The notes under the pieces are model-generated. The model was not told the origin of the DNA, ran no database searches, and saw only the letters and a list, made by a program, of their open reading frames with translations. The position numbers and the translations under genes are program-made. This document shows positions 8,217 to 18,229 of a DNA stretch of 64,000 nt, one piece after another. Source of the stretch: Rhodocyclaceae bacterium. Its GTDB lineage: Bacteria > Pseudomonadota > Gammaproteobacteria > Burkholderiales > CAIKXV01. The number at the start of each line of letters is the position of its first letter. Positions within the stretch are counted from its first letter, which is position 1. The stretch lies in NCBI GenBank assembly GCA_020248265.1, contig JADCHX010000024.1, forward strand, positions 1 to 64,000. The letters are read 5' to 3'.

Positions 8217-9230
8217 ATGACTGCACAGACACCCTCCCTGCCGGCCGAGTTCGACTGCATCGAGATCACGACGCCGGGCGCCCCCGACGTACTGAAGCCG
8301 GCACGCCGCCCGATGCCGGTGCCCGCCTCCGGCGAAGTGCTGATCCAGGTCCATGCCGCCGGGGTCAACCGGCCCGACGTGCTGCAACGGATCGGCCGCT
8401 ATCCGGTACCACCGGGGGCCAGTGACCTGCCAGGCCTGGAAGTAGCCGGCGTAGTCGCCGCGGTCGCCGCGGACGTCACCCGCTGGAAGGTGGGCGATAG
8501 CGTCTGTGCGCTGACAAACGGTGGCGGCTATGCCACCTACTGCCTGGCACCGGCGGGCAGCGTACTGCCAGTGCCGGCCGGGCTGTCGATGGTGGAAGCG
8601 GCTGCGATCCCCGAGACCTTCTTCACCGTCTGGAGCAACGTGTTCGACCGGGGCCAGTTGTCGCCGGGCGAGTCGTTCATGGTTCAGGGCGGCTCGAGCG
8701 GCATCGGCACCACGGCGATCCAGATCGCCGCGGCGCGCGGCCACCAGGTGTTCGCGACCGCAGGCAGCGCCGAGAAATGCGCGGCCTGCGAGCAGATCGG
8801 CGCGTCCCGGGCGATCAACTACCGCACCGAGGACTTCGAGGCGGTGGTCAAGGAGGTCACCGGCGGACGCGGGGTGGATGTCATCCTCGACATGGTCGGC
8901 GGCGACTACGTCGGCAAGGAACTGAAGTCGCTCGCAGATGGCGGCAGGCTGGTGTTCATCGCCTTCCTGGGCGGGATGAAGGCGACGGTCGACCTGAACG
9001 AACTGATGCGGCGCCGGCTGACGATGACCGGCTCCACGCTGCGCCCGCGCGACAACGCCTTCAAGGCCTCGGTCGCCGCCGCGCTCGAGCGCGAAGTGTG
9101 GCCGCTGGTCGCTGCCGGGCGGGTGAAGCCGGTGATCCACGCGACGTTCCCGCTGGCACGCGCCTGCGACGCCCATGCGCTGATGGAAACCAGCGCGCAC
9201 ATCGGCAAGATCGTGCTGGAAGTCGCCTGA
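8217..9230 (+). CDS. PIG3-family NAD(P)H quinone oxidoreductase
   Basis: A 337-aa medium-chain dehydrogenase/reductase without the zinc-binding cysteines. It has the N-terminal GroES-like fold (HAAGVNRPDVLQR near residue 45) and a Rossmann fold with the quinone-oxidoreductase signature GGSSGIGTTAIQIA near residue 160. These enzymes use NADPH to reduce quinones. It follows the thiol dioxygenase by 42 bp and converges on the DUF3025 gene, with only 7 bp between stop codons. Confidence 0.93.
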   Translation: MTAQTPSLPAEFDCIEITTPGAPDVLKPARRPMPVPASGEVLIQVHAAGVNRPDVLQRIGRYPVPPGASDLPGLEVAGVVAAVAADVTRWKVGDSVCALTNGGGYATYCLAPAGSVLPVPAGLSMVEAAAIPETFFTVWSNVFDRGQLSPGESFMVQGGSSGIGTTAIQIAAARGHQVFATAGSAEKCAACEQIGASRAINYRTEDFEAVVKEVTGGRGVDVILDMVGGDYVGKELKSLADGGRLVFIAFLGGMKATVDLNELMRRRLTMTGSTLRPRDNAFKASVAAALEREVWPLVAAGRVKPVIHATFPLARACDAHALMETSAHIGKIVLEVA

Positions 9231-9237
9231 TACCGCC

Positions 9238-10074
9238 TCAGGTCCGGCGCCCGGGACGAAAGTACCGGGCGTCGTCGTAGAACGCCGGTGCATCGTTGGC
9301 CGGCCACCAGCCCGGAATGCCCAGCACCGGCAGCGGCGCCAGGTCGCGCGGGCTGGCCAGCCCGTCGATAGCGAGTGCAAGCTCGCTATCGAGGGCAGCG
9401 GCGATGGCGGGCGTTGGCTGCCCCAGCAGCGCCTCGGGTGCATCCAGCACCCATGCATGCGCGGTCAGCCCGATGAATGGCGATCGTGCCTTGTCGAGCA
9501 GACCGTGGCCGAACACCAGGAAGCGCAGCGATCGCCTGACGTCGGCGCGGCGCTCGACGAACAGTTCGCGCCAGCGGAAGCCGCGCAGCAACTCGACCAG
9601 CGACGGGTCGGCGCTGGCCACCAGCAGCCCGTTCTCGTCGAACAGCGTCAGGGCATCGCGCCGGGCGTTGCGCAGCGGCGCGGAGGCAGTACCAGCCTCC
9701 CCCGCACCGGCGATACCGGCGCCTTCCGCCACATGGCCGGCGTTCAGGCGCGCCTTCGTCGTCGGGAACACGCACCACACCAGCAGGTTCATCAGGTCGT
9801 GCCAGTCCTGCGCGCGCAGCCCGAGCACGCCCTCGGCCCAGACCGAACGCTCGTAGGCGAGCGCACCACCGTCCTCAGGTACGCTGCCGGCAACCAGCAC
9901 CCGTCCGGATGCATTGGCTACGGGCCCTGCCGCCGAGAGGGCTGCGGCCATTGCGTCGCGCGTGGGGAAGGCGGGGTATCCGTGCCAGCGGGCTGCCACC
10001 GGCCGATAGGGCTCGAACATCGGCGAACGGGTCGCGAAGCGGTCGTCCCAGGCGGATCCGGGTGCGGAAGTCAT
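9238..10074 (-). CDS. DUF3025 family protein
   Basis: A 278-aa protein that matches what I recall of DUF3025. Landmarks are [18 protein letters not shown] near residue 80, [19 protein letters not shown] near 135 and [18 protein letters not shown] near 185. The start is the ATG at 10074; the longer frame to 10293 runs over the N-terminus of the divergent flavoprotein and is not family-like. The function of DUF3025 is unknown; it has no signal peptide or membrane segment. Confidence 0.85.
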   Translation of the reverse strand: MTSAPGSAWDDRFATRSPMFEPYRPVAARWHGYPAFPTRDAMAAALSAAGPVANASGRVLVAGSVPEDGGALAYERSVWAEGVLGLRAQDWHDLMNLLVWCVFPTTKARLNAGHVAEGAGIAGAGEAGTASAPLRNARRDALTLFDENGLLVASADPSLVELLRGFRWRELFVERRADVRRSLRFLVFGHGLLDKARSPFIGLTAHAWVLDAPEALLGQPTPAIAAALDSELALAIDGLASPRDLAPLPVLGIPGWWPANDAPAFYDDARYFRPGRRT

Positions 10075-10129
10075 CAGCGGATTTTGCCTTACACTCGTTC
10101 GATCGCAGGCAGAGCCGGAGACAGGGCGG

Positions 10130-11272
10130 ATGGCGGAGCGGGTCGATTGCGTGGTGGTCGGGGCCGGAGTGGTCGGGTTGGCGATCGCACGCCGGCTGGC
10201 GATGGCGGGGCGAGACGTGCTGGTGCTGGAGGCCACCGACGGCATCGGCAACGGCGCGAGTTCGCGCAATTCCGAAGTCATCCACGCGGGCATCTATTAC
10301 CCGCCGGGCTCGCTGAAGGCGAAGGTCTGCGTGCAGGGGCGCCACAAGCTGTACCGCTATTGCCGTGAGCGCGGGATCCCGCACCAGCGCATCGGCAAGC
10401 TGATCGTCGCCACCCACGAAGACCAGGCGCCGCAGCTCGCGAAGTACAAGGCGCAGGCCGAACAGAACGGGGTCGACGACCTGCGCTGGGTGTCGGTCGA
10501 GGAAGCGCGCGAGATGGAGCCCGAGGTGATCTTCGCGGCGGCCGTGCACTCGCCGTCCTCCGGCATCATCGACAGCCACTCGCTGATGCTCGCGCTGCAG
10601 GGCGACGCCGAGAACGCGGGGGCGACCTGCGTGTTCAACAGCCCGGTCGAGGGCGGCCGGGCGAACGGCGATTTCATCACCCTCGATGTCGGCGGCAGCG
10701 AGCCGATGTCGATCGACTGCGGCACGGTGATCAACGCCGCCGGCCTGACCGCACCGCAACTGGCCGCGCGCATCACCGGCGTACCGGCGCACACGGTGCC
10801 GCCGACGCACTATGCGATCGGCCACTACTTCGCGCTCTCGGGCAAGGCACCCTTCTCGCGGCTGGTGTATCCGGTCGCGCGCAGCGACTGGCTCGGCGTG
10901 CATGTCACCGTCGACCTCAGCGGCCGGGTCAAGTTCGGGCCCGACTTCAACTGGATCGACGGCATCGACTACCGGTTCGACCATTCGCTCGAACCGGCGT
11001 TCTACGAGGCGATCCGCCGCTACTATCCGGGGCTGAAGGACGGCGCACTGACGCCAGACTACACCGGCATCCGCGCAAAGATCACCGGGCCGGGTGAGCC
11101 GCCCGCCGACTTCGTGGTCCACGGCGTCGAAACCCACGGCATCCCGGGCCTGGTCAACCTGTTCGGCATCGAGTCACCCGGGCTGACCTCGTCGATGGCC
11201 CTGGCCGACCATGTTGCAGCGTTGATCGGCATCCAGCAGCCCGACGACATCCCCGCGACCCCTGGGGTCTGA
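10130..11272 (+). CDS. FAD-dependent oxidoreductase, L-2-hydroxyglutarate oxidase-like
   Basis: A 380-aa flavoprotein of the DAO superfamily. It has an N-terminal dinucleotide motif G11-x-G13-xx-G16 and the LhgO/L2HGDH signature [18 protein letters not shown] near residue 50. Family members oxidise 2-hydroxy acids, typically L-2-hydroxyglutarate, and pass electrons to quinone. It is divergent from DUF3025 across 55 bp. Its last codons, CCT GGG GTC TGA, lie inside the GGGTCTGACCC repeat, so the C-terminal PGV and the stop come from the repeat. The exact substrate is inferred, not shown. Confidence 0.88.
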   Translation: MAERVDCVVVGAGVVGLAIARRLAMAGRDVLVLEATDGIGNGASSRNSEVIHAGIYYPPGSLKAKVCVQGRHKLYRYCRERGIPHQRIGKLIVATHEDQAPQLAKYKAQAEQNGVDDLRWVSVEEAREMEPEVIFAAAVHSPSSGIIDSHSLMLALQGDAENAGATCVFNSPVEGGRANGDFITLDVGGSEPMSIDCGTVINAAGLTAPQLAARITGVPAHTVPPTHYAIGHYFALSGKAPFSRLVYPVARSDWLGVHVTVDLSGRVKFGPDFNWIDGIDYRFDHSLEPAFYEAIRRYYPGLKDGALTPDYTGIRAKITGPGEPPADFVVHGVETHGIPGLVNLFGIESPGLTSSMALADHVAALIGIQQPDDIPATPGV

Positions 11273-11294
11273 CCCCGAGCTCAGTCGTCGCGGG
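11252..11294. repeat. GGGTCTGACCC palindromic repeat cluster 2
   Basis: A single CCCTGGGGTCTGACCCC core at 11260-11276, flanked by arms CCCGCGAC (11252-11259) and GTCGCGGG (11287-11294). It spans the stop codons of two converging genes that are only 8 bp apart, so the repeat reaches into both reading frames. Confidence 0.75.
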
Positions 11295-12672
11295 CGAGGT
11301 CGACCAGCTGCATGCCGGCCAGCGGCATCGGTCGCTCCAGAAAGCTGAAGTAGGCGCGCTGGCCACCGCCGAGGCGGCGCAGCACCACAGGCGCCACCCG
11401 GCGCGTCTTGCCATGCTCGACGAGTGCGCTGGCCAGTTCGTCCAGAGAACGCACAGGCCGACCGGCAACCGCCTCGATCAGGTCACCCGGTCCGATTTCC
11501 GCCGACTGGCCGGGCGACCCGGGTTCGACATGGTGCACGACCAGCAGCGGCGCGCCGACATCCGGGCCATCGCGATAGCGCGACTCGGAAATCAGCACGC
11601 CGCCGACCAGGATGCCGCGCCGCTCCATCACCCGCGCCGCCGGCGACAGCCGGCCGGCCAGTTCGATCTCCTTGCCGCCGCGCACGACGTTCAGCCGGAA
11701 GCCGTCGAGGCGGCCGCGCAGCGCATGCACCAGTTGCGTGTCGTTGTCGATACGCTCCATCACACCGACCACGCCACGCACCACGTCGCCGGGCTCCAGG
11801 GCCAGCCCGGCCGGTGCGAAGTTGCGCGCAATGCGCAGCAGCCGCCGCTCGTCCACGTCGCGGAAGGTGACCCAGGTCATCTCGGGCGGGCTCGGGTCGC
11901 TCCCCTGCTGCAGCAGGCGCAGGATGCGGCAGGCATACACCGAGGAAATCGCGAAGTTGGTGTTCTGCGCGCCGCGGATCGTCATCGTGTTGATGGCGAC
12001 GATGCGGCCGTTCTCCATGCTGATCAGCGGACCGCCGGAATTGCCCTGGTTGATCGGCGCATCGGTCTGCAGCACCTCGAACTCGAAACGCGCGGTGATG
12101 CCAGAGATGATGCCGCGCGTACCCGTGTAGCGCAGCCCCCACGGGTGGCCGAAGGCGCCGACCGGGTGACCGACCTGCGGCATGCGGTCGCACTCGAGCG
12201 CAGGCACCGGGATACCCTTCGTGCGCGCCGGATCGACCTGCACGATGGCAAGGTCGAGGAACGGGTCGACATACACGCGGCGCGCATCCATGAACTCGTT
12301 GTCGGCAAAGGCGACCTGTACCAGCGCCTGCGAGCCGGACACCACGTGCGAGTTGGTCATGATCCAGCCACGCTCGGCGTCGACCAGGAAGCCGGCCCCG
12401 CGCATCGCGCCCTTGCGGTCGCCTTCGAACGGCAGCGTGACCACCGTGCGCAGTTGAGCGGTGTACTGGAGCGCGCGCTTGAAGTAACCCTCGGACGTCT
12501 CCGGCTGCGCGATGGCAGGCGGCGTGCCCAGCGACAGCAGGACAGACAGCGCCGCCAGCATCGGCACGGCTGCACGCCGCACCGGCTTTCCGGGCGCGCG
12601 GACCGCGTTCAGGATGCGATCGAGGAGGCTGTTTCGTTCAGGCACGGTACGACTCCGGCAGACTTGCTGCAT
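11281..12672 (-). CDS. HtrA/Deg-like trypsin-type serine protease with PDZ domain
   Basis: A 463-aa exported protease. The signal or anchor segment is at about residues 34-56 (AAVPMLAALSVLLSLG). The trypsin-like domain carries H109 in TNSHVV, D140 in PFLDLAIV and S212 in GNSGGPL. A C-terminal PDZ-like region lies around residues 375-450, including VHHVEPGSPGQSAEIGPGDL. The start is placed at the ATG of 12672. HtrA proteins degrade or refold damaged periplasmic proteins. Compared with DegP the middle region is unusual, so it is best called HtrA-like. Confidence 0.88.
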   Translation of the reverse strand: MQQVCRSRTVPERNSLLDRILNAVRAPGKPVRRAAVPMLAALSVLLSLGTPPAIAQPETSEGYFKRALQYTAQLRTVVTLPFEGDRKGAMRGAGFLVDAERGWIMTNSHVVSGSQALVQVAFADNEFMDARRVYVDPFLDLAIVQVDPARTKGIPVPALECDRMPQVGHPVGAFGHPWGLRYTGTRGIISGITARFEFEVLQTDAPINQGNSGGPLISMENGRIVAINTMTIRGAQNTNFAISSVYACRILRLLQQGSDPSPPEMTWVTFRDVDERRLLRIARNFAPAGLALEPGDVVRGVVGVMERIDNDTQLVHALRGRLDGFRLNVVRGGKEIELAGRLSPAARVMERRGILVGGVLISESRYRDGPDVGAPLLVVHHVEPGSPGQSAEIGPGDLIEAVAGRPVRSLDELASALVEHGKTRRVAPVVLRRLGGGQRAYFSFLERPMPLAGMQLVDLARDD

Positions 12673-12790
12673 TGGACACGTGAAGGACGTCGGGTGGAAG
12701 TATGCGCGACCAACGCGCCGGATGTGCGCGCGCGGCTTCGTCCGCGATCCTGCCGGGCGTTCCCGCCCGGTGGCAAGACCGCACCGACAC

Positions 12791-13945
12791 TCAGTGACTG
12801 CTGGTGCGCGCCTGTGCGGACCCGCCATCGCCGGCATCGAGGTGGGCATGCGTGAGCAGCAGCCGCTCGTGCGGCCGCGCCGGATGACGATCCGGTTGCA
12901 CCTCGGGCACCAGCACCACGCCGTCGACCCGGCATTCGGCGAGCAGCCCGGTGATCGCCGTGGAGATCGCGCCGATGTCATCGGCAGGACCGAGTGGCCA
13001 GCGCCATGCCTCGCACATCGCGTCGTCGAACGGCGAGGAGAATGTCACCCGCACCTCGCCCGTCGCGCCCGCCACGGAATCGTCGGCACGATGGGCGGCC
13101 ACGATCACCGTCGGCTCGCCGACGCCAGCGCGTGCGCGGCGCAGGGCACCGCCGACGAACAGCTGGAAGGCGATCTCGGCCGCCGCGGCACGCCCGGCCG
13201 CCGCTGCCTGTGCGAGCGGCAGCGGCGGCCGGGGGAGCGGCAGCACGGTGACATTCGGTTGTGCCATCTGGGCGGCGACCGCATGGGTGAGCGGCACCGC
13301 CCACTTGCCGACAGGATCGCGCGGGCCGATCCATCGCTTCGCCTCGCTGCTAACCCAGGCGACCCCGACCAGGAAACGCAGGTGCACCGATTCGTCCGCC
13401 GAGGGCAGCACGATCGGTGCCGGCTCGAAACCCGGTGCGAGCCGGGCCAGCGTGTCGACATCGGCACGCGCCAGTTCGGCCGGTGCAATGGCCTCGATGC
13501 GCTCGACCGCGCACAGGGCGTTGCCGAGCGAGTAGCGCTGGACATCGCCCAGCGCCGAATGCTCGGACAGCAGCGCGGTGACCGCATCGATGTCAGGCAG
13601 CGCGCCACCGAGGGTCGCGCCCTCTCGGCCGCCGGCCACCACCACCAGCGGCAGCGCGAACAGGCGCGCGCCGATCTCGCCAGTCGTCAGCGGTACCTCG
13701 GCCGCCTCGGCCGCGCGCTGCGCCAGGCATGCGTACTCTTCGGCCGAACTGGCCGCCGCCAGTGCGGTGGCCACGACGGCCTCGTCGCCGGCCGCGTGGC
13801 AGGCGCGGATCGCCGACAGCAGCACGTCGTTGTGCACCGACCGGGCGATCGGGTCGCCGGTGGCCAGCGAGGACCGGGCAAGCTCCAGCAGACGGTCGGG
13901 TGCTCCGCGGGGCGGGTAGCGCCGCGGATCGGGCAGCGTGTTCAT
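12791..13945 (-). CDS. Conserved-looking protein of unknown function
   Basis: A 384-aa protein beginning MNTLPDPRRYPPRGAP. It is alanine-rich, with no signal peptide, membrane segment or recognised catalytic motif. Coding is supported by its length, a clean start and codon use like its neighbours. It lies 66 bp after the MmgE/PrpD gene and 118 bp before the HtrA-like gene on the same strand. I do not recognise the family. The middle (about residues 180-280) alternates hydrophobic strands and small-residue stretches, suggesting a globular cytoplasmic protein. Confidence 0.7.
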   Translation of the reverse strand: MNTLPDPRRYPPRGAPDRLLELARSSLATGDPIARSVHNDVLLSAIRACHAAGDEAVVATALAAASSAEEYACLAQRAAEAAEVPLTTGEIGARLFALPLVVVAGGREGATLGGALPDIDAVTALLSEHSALGDVQRYSLGNALCAVERIEAIAPAELARADVDTLARLAPGFEPAPIVLPSADESVHLRFLVGVAWVSSEAKRWIGPRDPVGKWAVPLTHAVAAQMAQPNVTVLPLPRPPLPLAQAAAAGRAAAAEIAFQLFVGGALRRARAGVGEPTVIVAAHRADDSVAGATGEVRVTFSSPFDDAMCEAWRWPLGPADDIGAISTAITGLLAECRVDGVVLVPEVQPDRHPARPHERLLLTHAHLDAGDGGSAQARTSSH

Positions 13946-14011
13946 TCGTATCGGGCGCCGCGTTGAGGGGACGCGATTATAGGGTCCGCAACGGGTCGCG
14001 GCACCGTGCGA

Positions 14012-15370
14012 TCAAATGCCCGGGCTGCCGGCGAAGCCACGCATGTCGGCAGTCTCGTCCACTGCGAGCGCCGCTGCATGGATGCGCCCGGCCATCGCCT
14101 CGCCCCAGATCGGCGTACCGATCGCCATGAACTTCGCGTGGAACTCGGCGCGGTCGACCGGGTTCGATGGCTCGCCGCGCATCACCTCGCAATGGCCGGC
14201 GAGCCGGCTGCCGTCGTTCATCACCAGCACCACGTCGCACGGCTGCCGCCTCGGCCAGGCCGCGGTGTAGCCGGCGTCTTCGGTGAGGTCGACCCGACGC
14301 GCGAGGTCGAGGATCACCGGGTTGGCGGCGGCCGCCTCGTCGAAGCACTCGAGGCCGTGGCTGCCATGGAACAGCACGCTGGCCAGCGCGAATGGCGTCG
14401 AGAAGCGCGTCGCGAACGCATTGCGGATGTCGGTGCGGTTGAGGAAGGCCGCGAACTGGAACGCGCGCACCTCGATGCGCGCGACATCGGCAGGCAGCAC
14501 CGGCCGCGGCGCCCGGGCCAGCGCATCGCGCAGCGCGTCGATCGCGGCATGCACCGGACGCCCGCACGGATAGAGCTTGATGTACCCGTCGCCCAGCAGC
14601 CAGCGCCGTCCCAGCCCGGCGACCACGGTGTCGGGCCGGAAATTGTCGAACAGGATCTGGTTGCAGGTCGGTGCCAGGCCATCGTAGGGCGCCGTGAATC
14701 CGGCCTCAATCAGGCGCACCGCCATCTGGCCCATCTGCGCACTGTGCGCGGCGTACCAGTTGCGCAGCGTGGCACCGTCCTTCATCGTCATCCGGTTGCC
14801 GGCCAGCGGCGACGACCCGGCGAGGCTGATCAGTTCGCGCATCCGCGCGCGCGGCAGCCCGCACAGTTTCGCCACCGCCACCGCCGCGCCGACCACCCCG
14901 TAGGTGCCGTGCGGATGCACGATCATGCGCTGGTCGCAGGCGCTGCCGATGCGCCCGGCCACTTCGTAGCCGATCGCGCAGGCTTCGAGGAAGGCCCTGC
15001 CCGAGGCGCCGCGCTGCTGCGCCACCGCCAGGGCGGCCGGCAGCACCTGGATGCCGGGGTGGCCGTTCGCCTCGAGGTTGCCTTCGTCGATCTCCAGCCA
15101 GCAGCCAGCCGTGGCATTGAGCGCCGCCGCCTCGATCGGACCGCAGCGCTGGCCGGTGCCTACGATCATCGCGTGCCCGCCACCGCTCTCGGCCAGTTGC
15201 CGCGCAGCCAGCGCCTTCATCTCGGGCTGCTGCATGCCGGCGGCGAATGCGACCAGCGTGTCAGCGAAGATCGCATGCAGGTGCGCGCGGGCAGCCGCCG
15301 GCACGTCGTCGAGGCGGGTGCTGTCGACGAAGTCGACCAGCGCATCGAGGTAATCGCTCATCGGGGCCAT
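14012..15370 (-). CDS. MmgE/PrpD family protein
   Basis: A 452-aa protein of the 2-methylcitrate dehydratase fold. Typical elements are the helical N-terminus, EIDEGNLEANGHPGIQVLPA near residue 95, HPHGTYGVVGAA near 150 and LYPCGRPVHAAIDAL near 260. The family includes dehydratases and isomerases of tricarboxylic or related acids. A second ATG at 15361 (MSDYLDAL) may be the real start. It begins 12 bp after the cbpA stop codon, so the two are likely co-transcribed. The substrate is not known. Confidence 0.9.
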   Translation of the reverse strand: MAPMSDYLDALVDFVDSTRLDDVPAAARAHLHAIFADTLVAFAAGMQQPEMKALAARQLAESGGGHAMIVGTGQRCGPIEAAALNATAGCWLEIDEGNLEANGHPGIQVLPAALAVAQQRGASGRAFLEACAIGYEVAGRIGSACDQRMIVHPHGTYGVVGAAVAVAKLCGLPRARMRELISLAGSSPLAGNRMTMKDGATLRNWYAAHSAQMGQMAVRLIEAGFTAPYDGLAPTCNQILFDNFRPDTVVAGLGRRWLLGDGYIKLYPCGRPVHAAIDALRDALARAPRPVLPADVARIEVRAFQFAAFLNRTDIRNAFATRFSTPFALASVLFHGSHGLECFDEAAAANPVILDLARRVDLTEDAGYTAAWPRRQPCDVVLVMNDGSRLAGHCEVMRGEPSNPVDRAEFHAKFMAIGTPIWGEAMAGRIHAAALAVDETADMRGFAGSPGI

Positions 15371-15382
15371 CCCTGTACTCGC

Positions 15383-16291
15383 TCAGCGCACCGCGCGCGG
15401 ATCGAACGTCGACACACGCGCCAGTTGCTCGTAGGCCTCGCGCTCGGCCTCGGTCAGTTCGACCGGAACCTTGACCAGCACCAGCGCATACAGGTTGCCG
15501 GGCTCGCCGCTGGGGTTCGGCAGGCCTCGGCCGGTGAGCCGCAGCCGCTGTCCGCTGCAAGTACCGGGCTTCACCTTCAGCCGCACCGCACCCGCCGGCG
15601 TGGGCACCTCGACCGCCGCACCCAGCGCGGCCTCGCTCGGGGTCAGCGCCAGTTCCACCTGCAGGTCCCGGCCATCGATGGTGTAGACCGGATGCGCGGC
15701 GATGCGCACCGTGAGCATGATGTCGCCGGCAATGCCCCGGGTCGGCACACGCATGCGAGTGCCCGGTGCCGCGCCCTTCGGGATGCGAACGGTCACCGGA
15801 TACTGGGTGCCGTCGCCGGCGGAAATCTGGAACGTACGCTCGGTGCCTTCGAGCGCCTCTTCCAGCGTGATGTTCACCTCGGCCTCGATCGGCGCGCGCG
15901 GCGGCGCGCTGCGCGCCCGCCCGCGGCCGGGGCCGCCACCAGCGGCCCTGCCGGCACCGAACAGGCCGCCAAAGAGATCACCGAGGTCGAGTCCGTCCGT
16001 GTCTCCGCCGCGGAAGCCGCCGCCGCGCCCGTACTGCTGCTCCCAGCCGGGCGGCGGGCGGAAGTCCTGGCCGGGCTGGTAGGTGCCCAGCCGGTCGTAG
16101 GCGGCGCGCTTTTCCTTGTCCTTCAGGACTTCATAGGCCTCGCCGACCGCCTTGAACTGCTCCTCGGCGTTCTTCTCCTTCGACACGTCCGGGTGGTACT
16201 TGCGCGCGAGCCTGCGATACGCCTTGCGGATGTCGTCGTCGCTGGCGCTGCGTTCCACGCCCAGGGTCTTGTAGTAGTCCTTGAATTGCAT
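15383..16291 (-). CDS. cbpA: CbpA-like DnaJ/Hsp40 co-chaperone
   Basis: A 302-aa class B J-protein. The J domain occupies residues 1-70 with H33-P34-D35. A Gly/Phe-rich linker (about 85-125, [11 protein letters not shown]) follows, then the two beta-sandwich C-terminal substrate-binding domains with [15 protein letters not shown] near residue 190. There is no DnaJ zinc finger. Such proteins stimulate DnaK ATPase, and CbpA also binds curved DNA. A sigma-32-type promoter lies 31-59 bp upstream of the start. Confidence 0.93.
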   Translation of the reverse strand: MQFKDYYKTLGVERSASDDDIRKAYRRLARKYHPDVSKEKNAEEQFKAVGEAYEVLKDKEKRAAYDRLGTYQPGQDFRPPPGWEQQYGRGGGFRGGDTDGLDLGDLFGGLFGAGRAAGGGPGRGRARSAPPRAPIEAEVNITLEEALEGTERTFQISAGDGTQYPVTVRIPKGAAPGTRMRVPTRGIAGDIMLTVRIAAHPVYTIDGRDLQVELALTPSEAALGAAVEVPTPAGAVRLKVKPGTCSGQRLRLTGRGLPNPSGEPGNLYALVLVKVPVELTEAEREAYEQLARVSTFDPRAVR

Positions 16292-16321
16292 GTGCGGCGC
16301 GCCGTCCTCGTCAAAGAGCCG

Positions 16322-16350
16322 TTATGGGGTTTCCAGCGGCTTTACTCAAG
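16322..16350 (-). promoter_or_regulatory. Sigma-32-type heat-shock promoter for cbpA
   Basis: On the minus strand, CTTGAGT (plus 16344-16350), a 14-bp spacer, then CCCCATAA (plus 16322-16329). This is close to the established RpoH consensus CTTGAAA-N11-15-CCCCATNT. The downstream gene is a J-domain chaperone, and an htpG promoter of the same type occurs at 20975-21002. Confidence 0.75.
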
Positions 16351-16354
16351 CGCA

Positions 16355-17500
16355 TCAGGGGAACAGCAACAGCACGCCGGTGTAGCCGTACAGCCGGTCG
16401 TGCGACACCTCGCCGTTGCCGAAGAAGCCGGCGAGCGGGAATTCGCCGAGGTGCCGGGCGATCAGTCGGAGTTCGGCCGACCCCGGTCCGAACAGGCTCT
16501 CGCCACGCCCCAGGCAGGAAAAATAGAGCCCGCCGCGGGGAACGCCGCCGATCGCCTCGCGTGCCTCGATCAGTACGCGCTCGAGGTCTTCGGTCGCGCT
16601 CTTCGCATCGCGCCGGCAGAACATGAGTTCACTGCCGGGCTCGAGCCAGTCGCCGATCGCGACCCACTGCTGCTGCGGATCGATGCCGACCAGGTTGCGT
16701 ACCATGTAGTCGCCGGTATCGCTGCCGCGGATGGTGATGGCGGCGAACACTTCGGCTGCAGCCTGCCGGTAGTCGGCCGCGAGCCGCGGCCCGACATCGG
16801 CGTCGAACACCGCCAGGGCGGGCTTGCCGTCGAGCGTCATCGCCACGTTGCGGTGGCACTCGGTCACCCGATGGCGCGGGCCGATCGGCACGCATCCCTG
16901 GCTCAGCCGGGTCAGCACCGGTACGTTCTCGCCGAACAGCACGCCGGACAGCCCGCCGGCGGACAGGCCTTCGGCGACCTGCCAGACCGCACTGCGCGAA
17001 CTGGTGAGTCCTCCGATCACGAAGCCGCTCGATACGCGCTGCGCGACCCCGCGGATCAGTTCCAGCAGGTGACGGCTGGACGGATCGCCGTGCAGGACTG
17101 CGAGGTTCACATCCTGCCCGCCACAGGCATACAGGCCCTCGGGCAACGCCGACGGCTCGAGCAGCGCCGGCAGCATCCGGAAGCCGTCTTCGGGGAAGGC
17201 CCCCGCCAGGGTGACGATGCCCGGCTGGTCGAGGTACTCGATCCCGGTCGAACACACGCCGATGCCGATGGTGCCGACCCAGTGCGCCACGCCGCTGCGC
17301 GAGCGCAGCAGGTCGACGATCGCCTGCAGGTTTTCCGCATGGGCATCGGTCACGTAGACAAAGCCCAGGTTCGCCCCGATGCCCGATTCGGCAATGGTGC
17401 GCGCACAGGCCTCCGCGCCCTCCTGCCAGCTGGGCGCGGGACTGTGCGCATGCACGAAAACCGGCCCCGGGCCGACGGCAGGCAGCGGCGGCAGGCTCAT
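16355..17500 (-). CDS. FIST-domain signal transduction protein
   Basis: A 381-aa protein with FIST N and FIST C domains. Visible landmarks are VGTIGIGVCSTGIEY near residue 90, SSGFVIGGLTSSRS near 160 and the C-terminal GLYFSCLGRGESLFG near 325 followed by GFFGNGEVS near 360. FIST domains are proposed small-ligand sensors, often with chemotaxis or signalling partners. None is adjacent here. It starts 13 bp after the upstream GST gene ends, which suggests co-transcription, and ends just before the cbpA promoter. Confidence 0.9.
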   Translation of the reverse strand: MSLPPLPAVGPGPVFVHAHSPAPSWQEGAEACARTIAESGIGANLGFVYVTDAHAENLQAIVDLLRSRSGVAHWVGTIGIGVCSTGIEYLDQPGIVTLAGAFPEDGFRMLPALLEPSALPEGLYACGGQDVNLAVLHGDPSSRHLLELIRGVAQRVSSGFVIGGLTSSRSAVWQVAEGLSAGGLSGVLFGENVPVLTRLSQGCVPIGPRHRVTECHRNVAMTLDGKPALAVFDADVGPRLAADYRQAAAEVFAAITIRGSDTGDYMVRNLVGIDPQQQWVAIGDWLEPGSELMFCRRDAKSATEDLERVLIEAREAIGGVPRGGLYFSCLGRGESLFGPGSAELRLIARHLGEFPLAGFFGNGEVSHDRLYGYTGVLLLFP

Positions 17501-17513
17501 CGTGCGGCCGCGC

Positions 17514-18107
17514 TCACTGTACCCGGCTCACCCAGCCCGGCAGGCCTTCGATCCGCTTGAGCCAGGCCTTCGTGTTCGGATAGGCATCCATGTCGATGCC
17601 CGCCTCGTGCGCGACACCCACATAGGCCTGGCAGGCGACGTCGGCGACCGTCGGGCGGCCGAGCGCGAGCCAGGGCGAGCCGGCCAGCTGCTGCTCGATC
17701 GCATCGAGCGCGACGCGGCCGCGCGCCTGCGCCTCCGCGAGGTTGCCTTCGCGGCCCATGCGCAGCATGCCGCGCGCCGCCTGGATGCCGAACTGGATCT
17801 CGTTCGAGGCCACCGCCAGCCATTGCGCGACTTCCGCCATGCCGAGCGGATCGGTCGGCAGCCATGACTCCCCGCCGTACTTGCGCGCGACGTAGATCAT
17901 GCAGGCGGTGGAATCCCAGAACACCCGGCCCTCGGCCTCGATCACCGGCACCTGCCCGCGCGGGTTGAGCTTCAGAAACGCCGGCGACTTGTGTTCCTTG
18001 CCTTCGAAATCGATGAATACCTGTTCGCAGGGCGCACCGACCATCGCGGCGAGCAGGCGCACCTTGTAGCCGTTGCCGGAACTTCTTGTCGTGTAGAGCT
18101 TGATCAT
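17514..18107 (-). CDS. Glutathione S-transferase family protein
   Basis: A 197-aa GST. The thioredoxin-like N-terminal domain begins MIKLYTTRSSGNGYKVR and contains the cis-proline motif GQVPVIEAEG near residue 50. The helical C-terminal domain has the N-cap region GRPTVADVACQAYV near 150. The start is the ATG at 18107. The product would conjugate or reduce electrophiles with glutathione. It is the first gene of an apparent GST-FIST pair and one of three GST genes in the window. Confidence 0.92.
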   Translation of the reverse strand: MIKLYTTRSSGNGYKVRLLAAMVGAPCEQVFIDFEGKEHKSPAFLKLNPRGQVPVIEAEGRVFWDSTACMIYVARKYGGESWLPTDPLGMAEVAQWLAVASNEIQFGIQAARGMLRMGREGNLAEAQARGRVALDAIEQQLAGSPWLALGRPTVADVACQAYVGVAHEAGIDMDAYPNTKAWLKRIEGLPGWVSRVQ

Positions 18108-18229
18108 CGGCCATCCTCCTCGGGTTTCGCGGGTTGCATCAGGCTGGACGCGATGATAGTGCGGCGCAGGTCCGGGTGGGCAATCGATGGACGGGTTCGC
18201 AGCGCACGCGCGGCCGCTAGACTGACACG

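Noticed and set aside
9238-10293. Longer 351-aa version of the DUF3025 gene
   Set aside because: The extra 73 residues are Ser/Thr/Arg-rich antisense of the FAD oxidase N-terminus; the ATG at 10074 gives a family-like start.
16313-16343. Hairpin AAAGAGCCG/CGGCTTT as a terminator after FIST
   Set aside because: The stem is imperfect and the segment is better explained as part of the sigma-32 promoter of cbpA.
14006-17560. Open frame of 1184 codons on the plus strand
   Set aside because: It runs antisense to MmgE/PrpD, cbpA and FIST genes, is rich in Arg, His and Ala, and shows no family motifs; long antisense frames are expected in GC-rich DNA.
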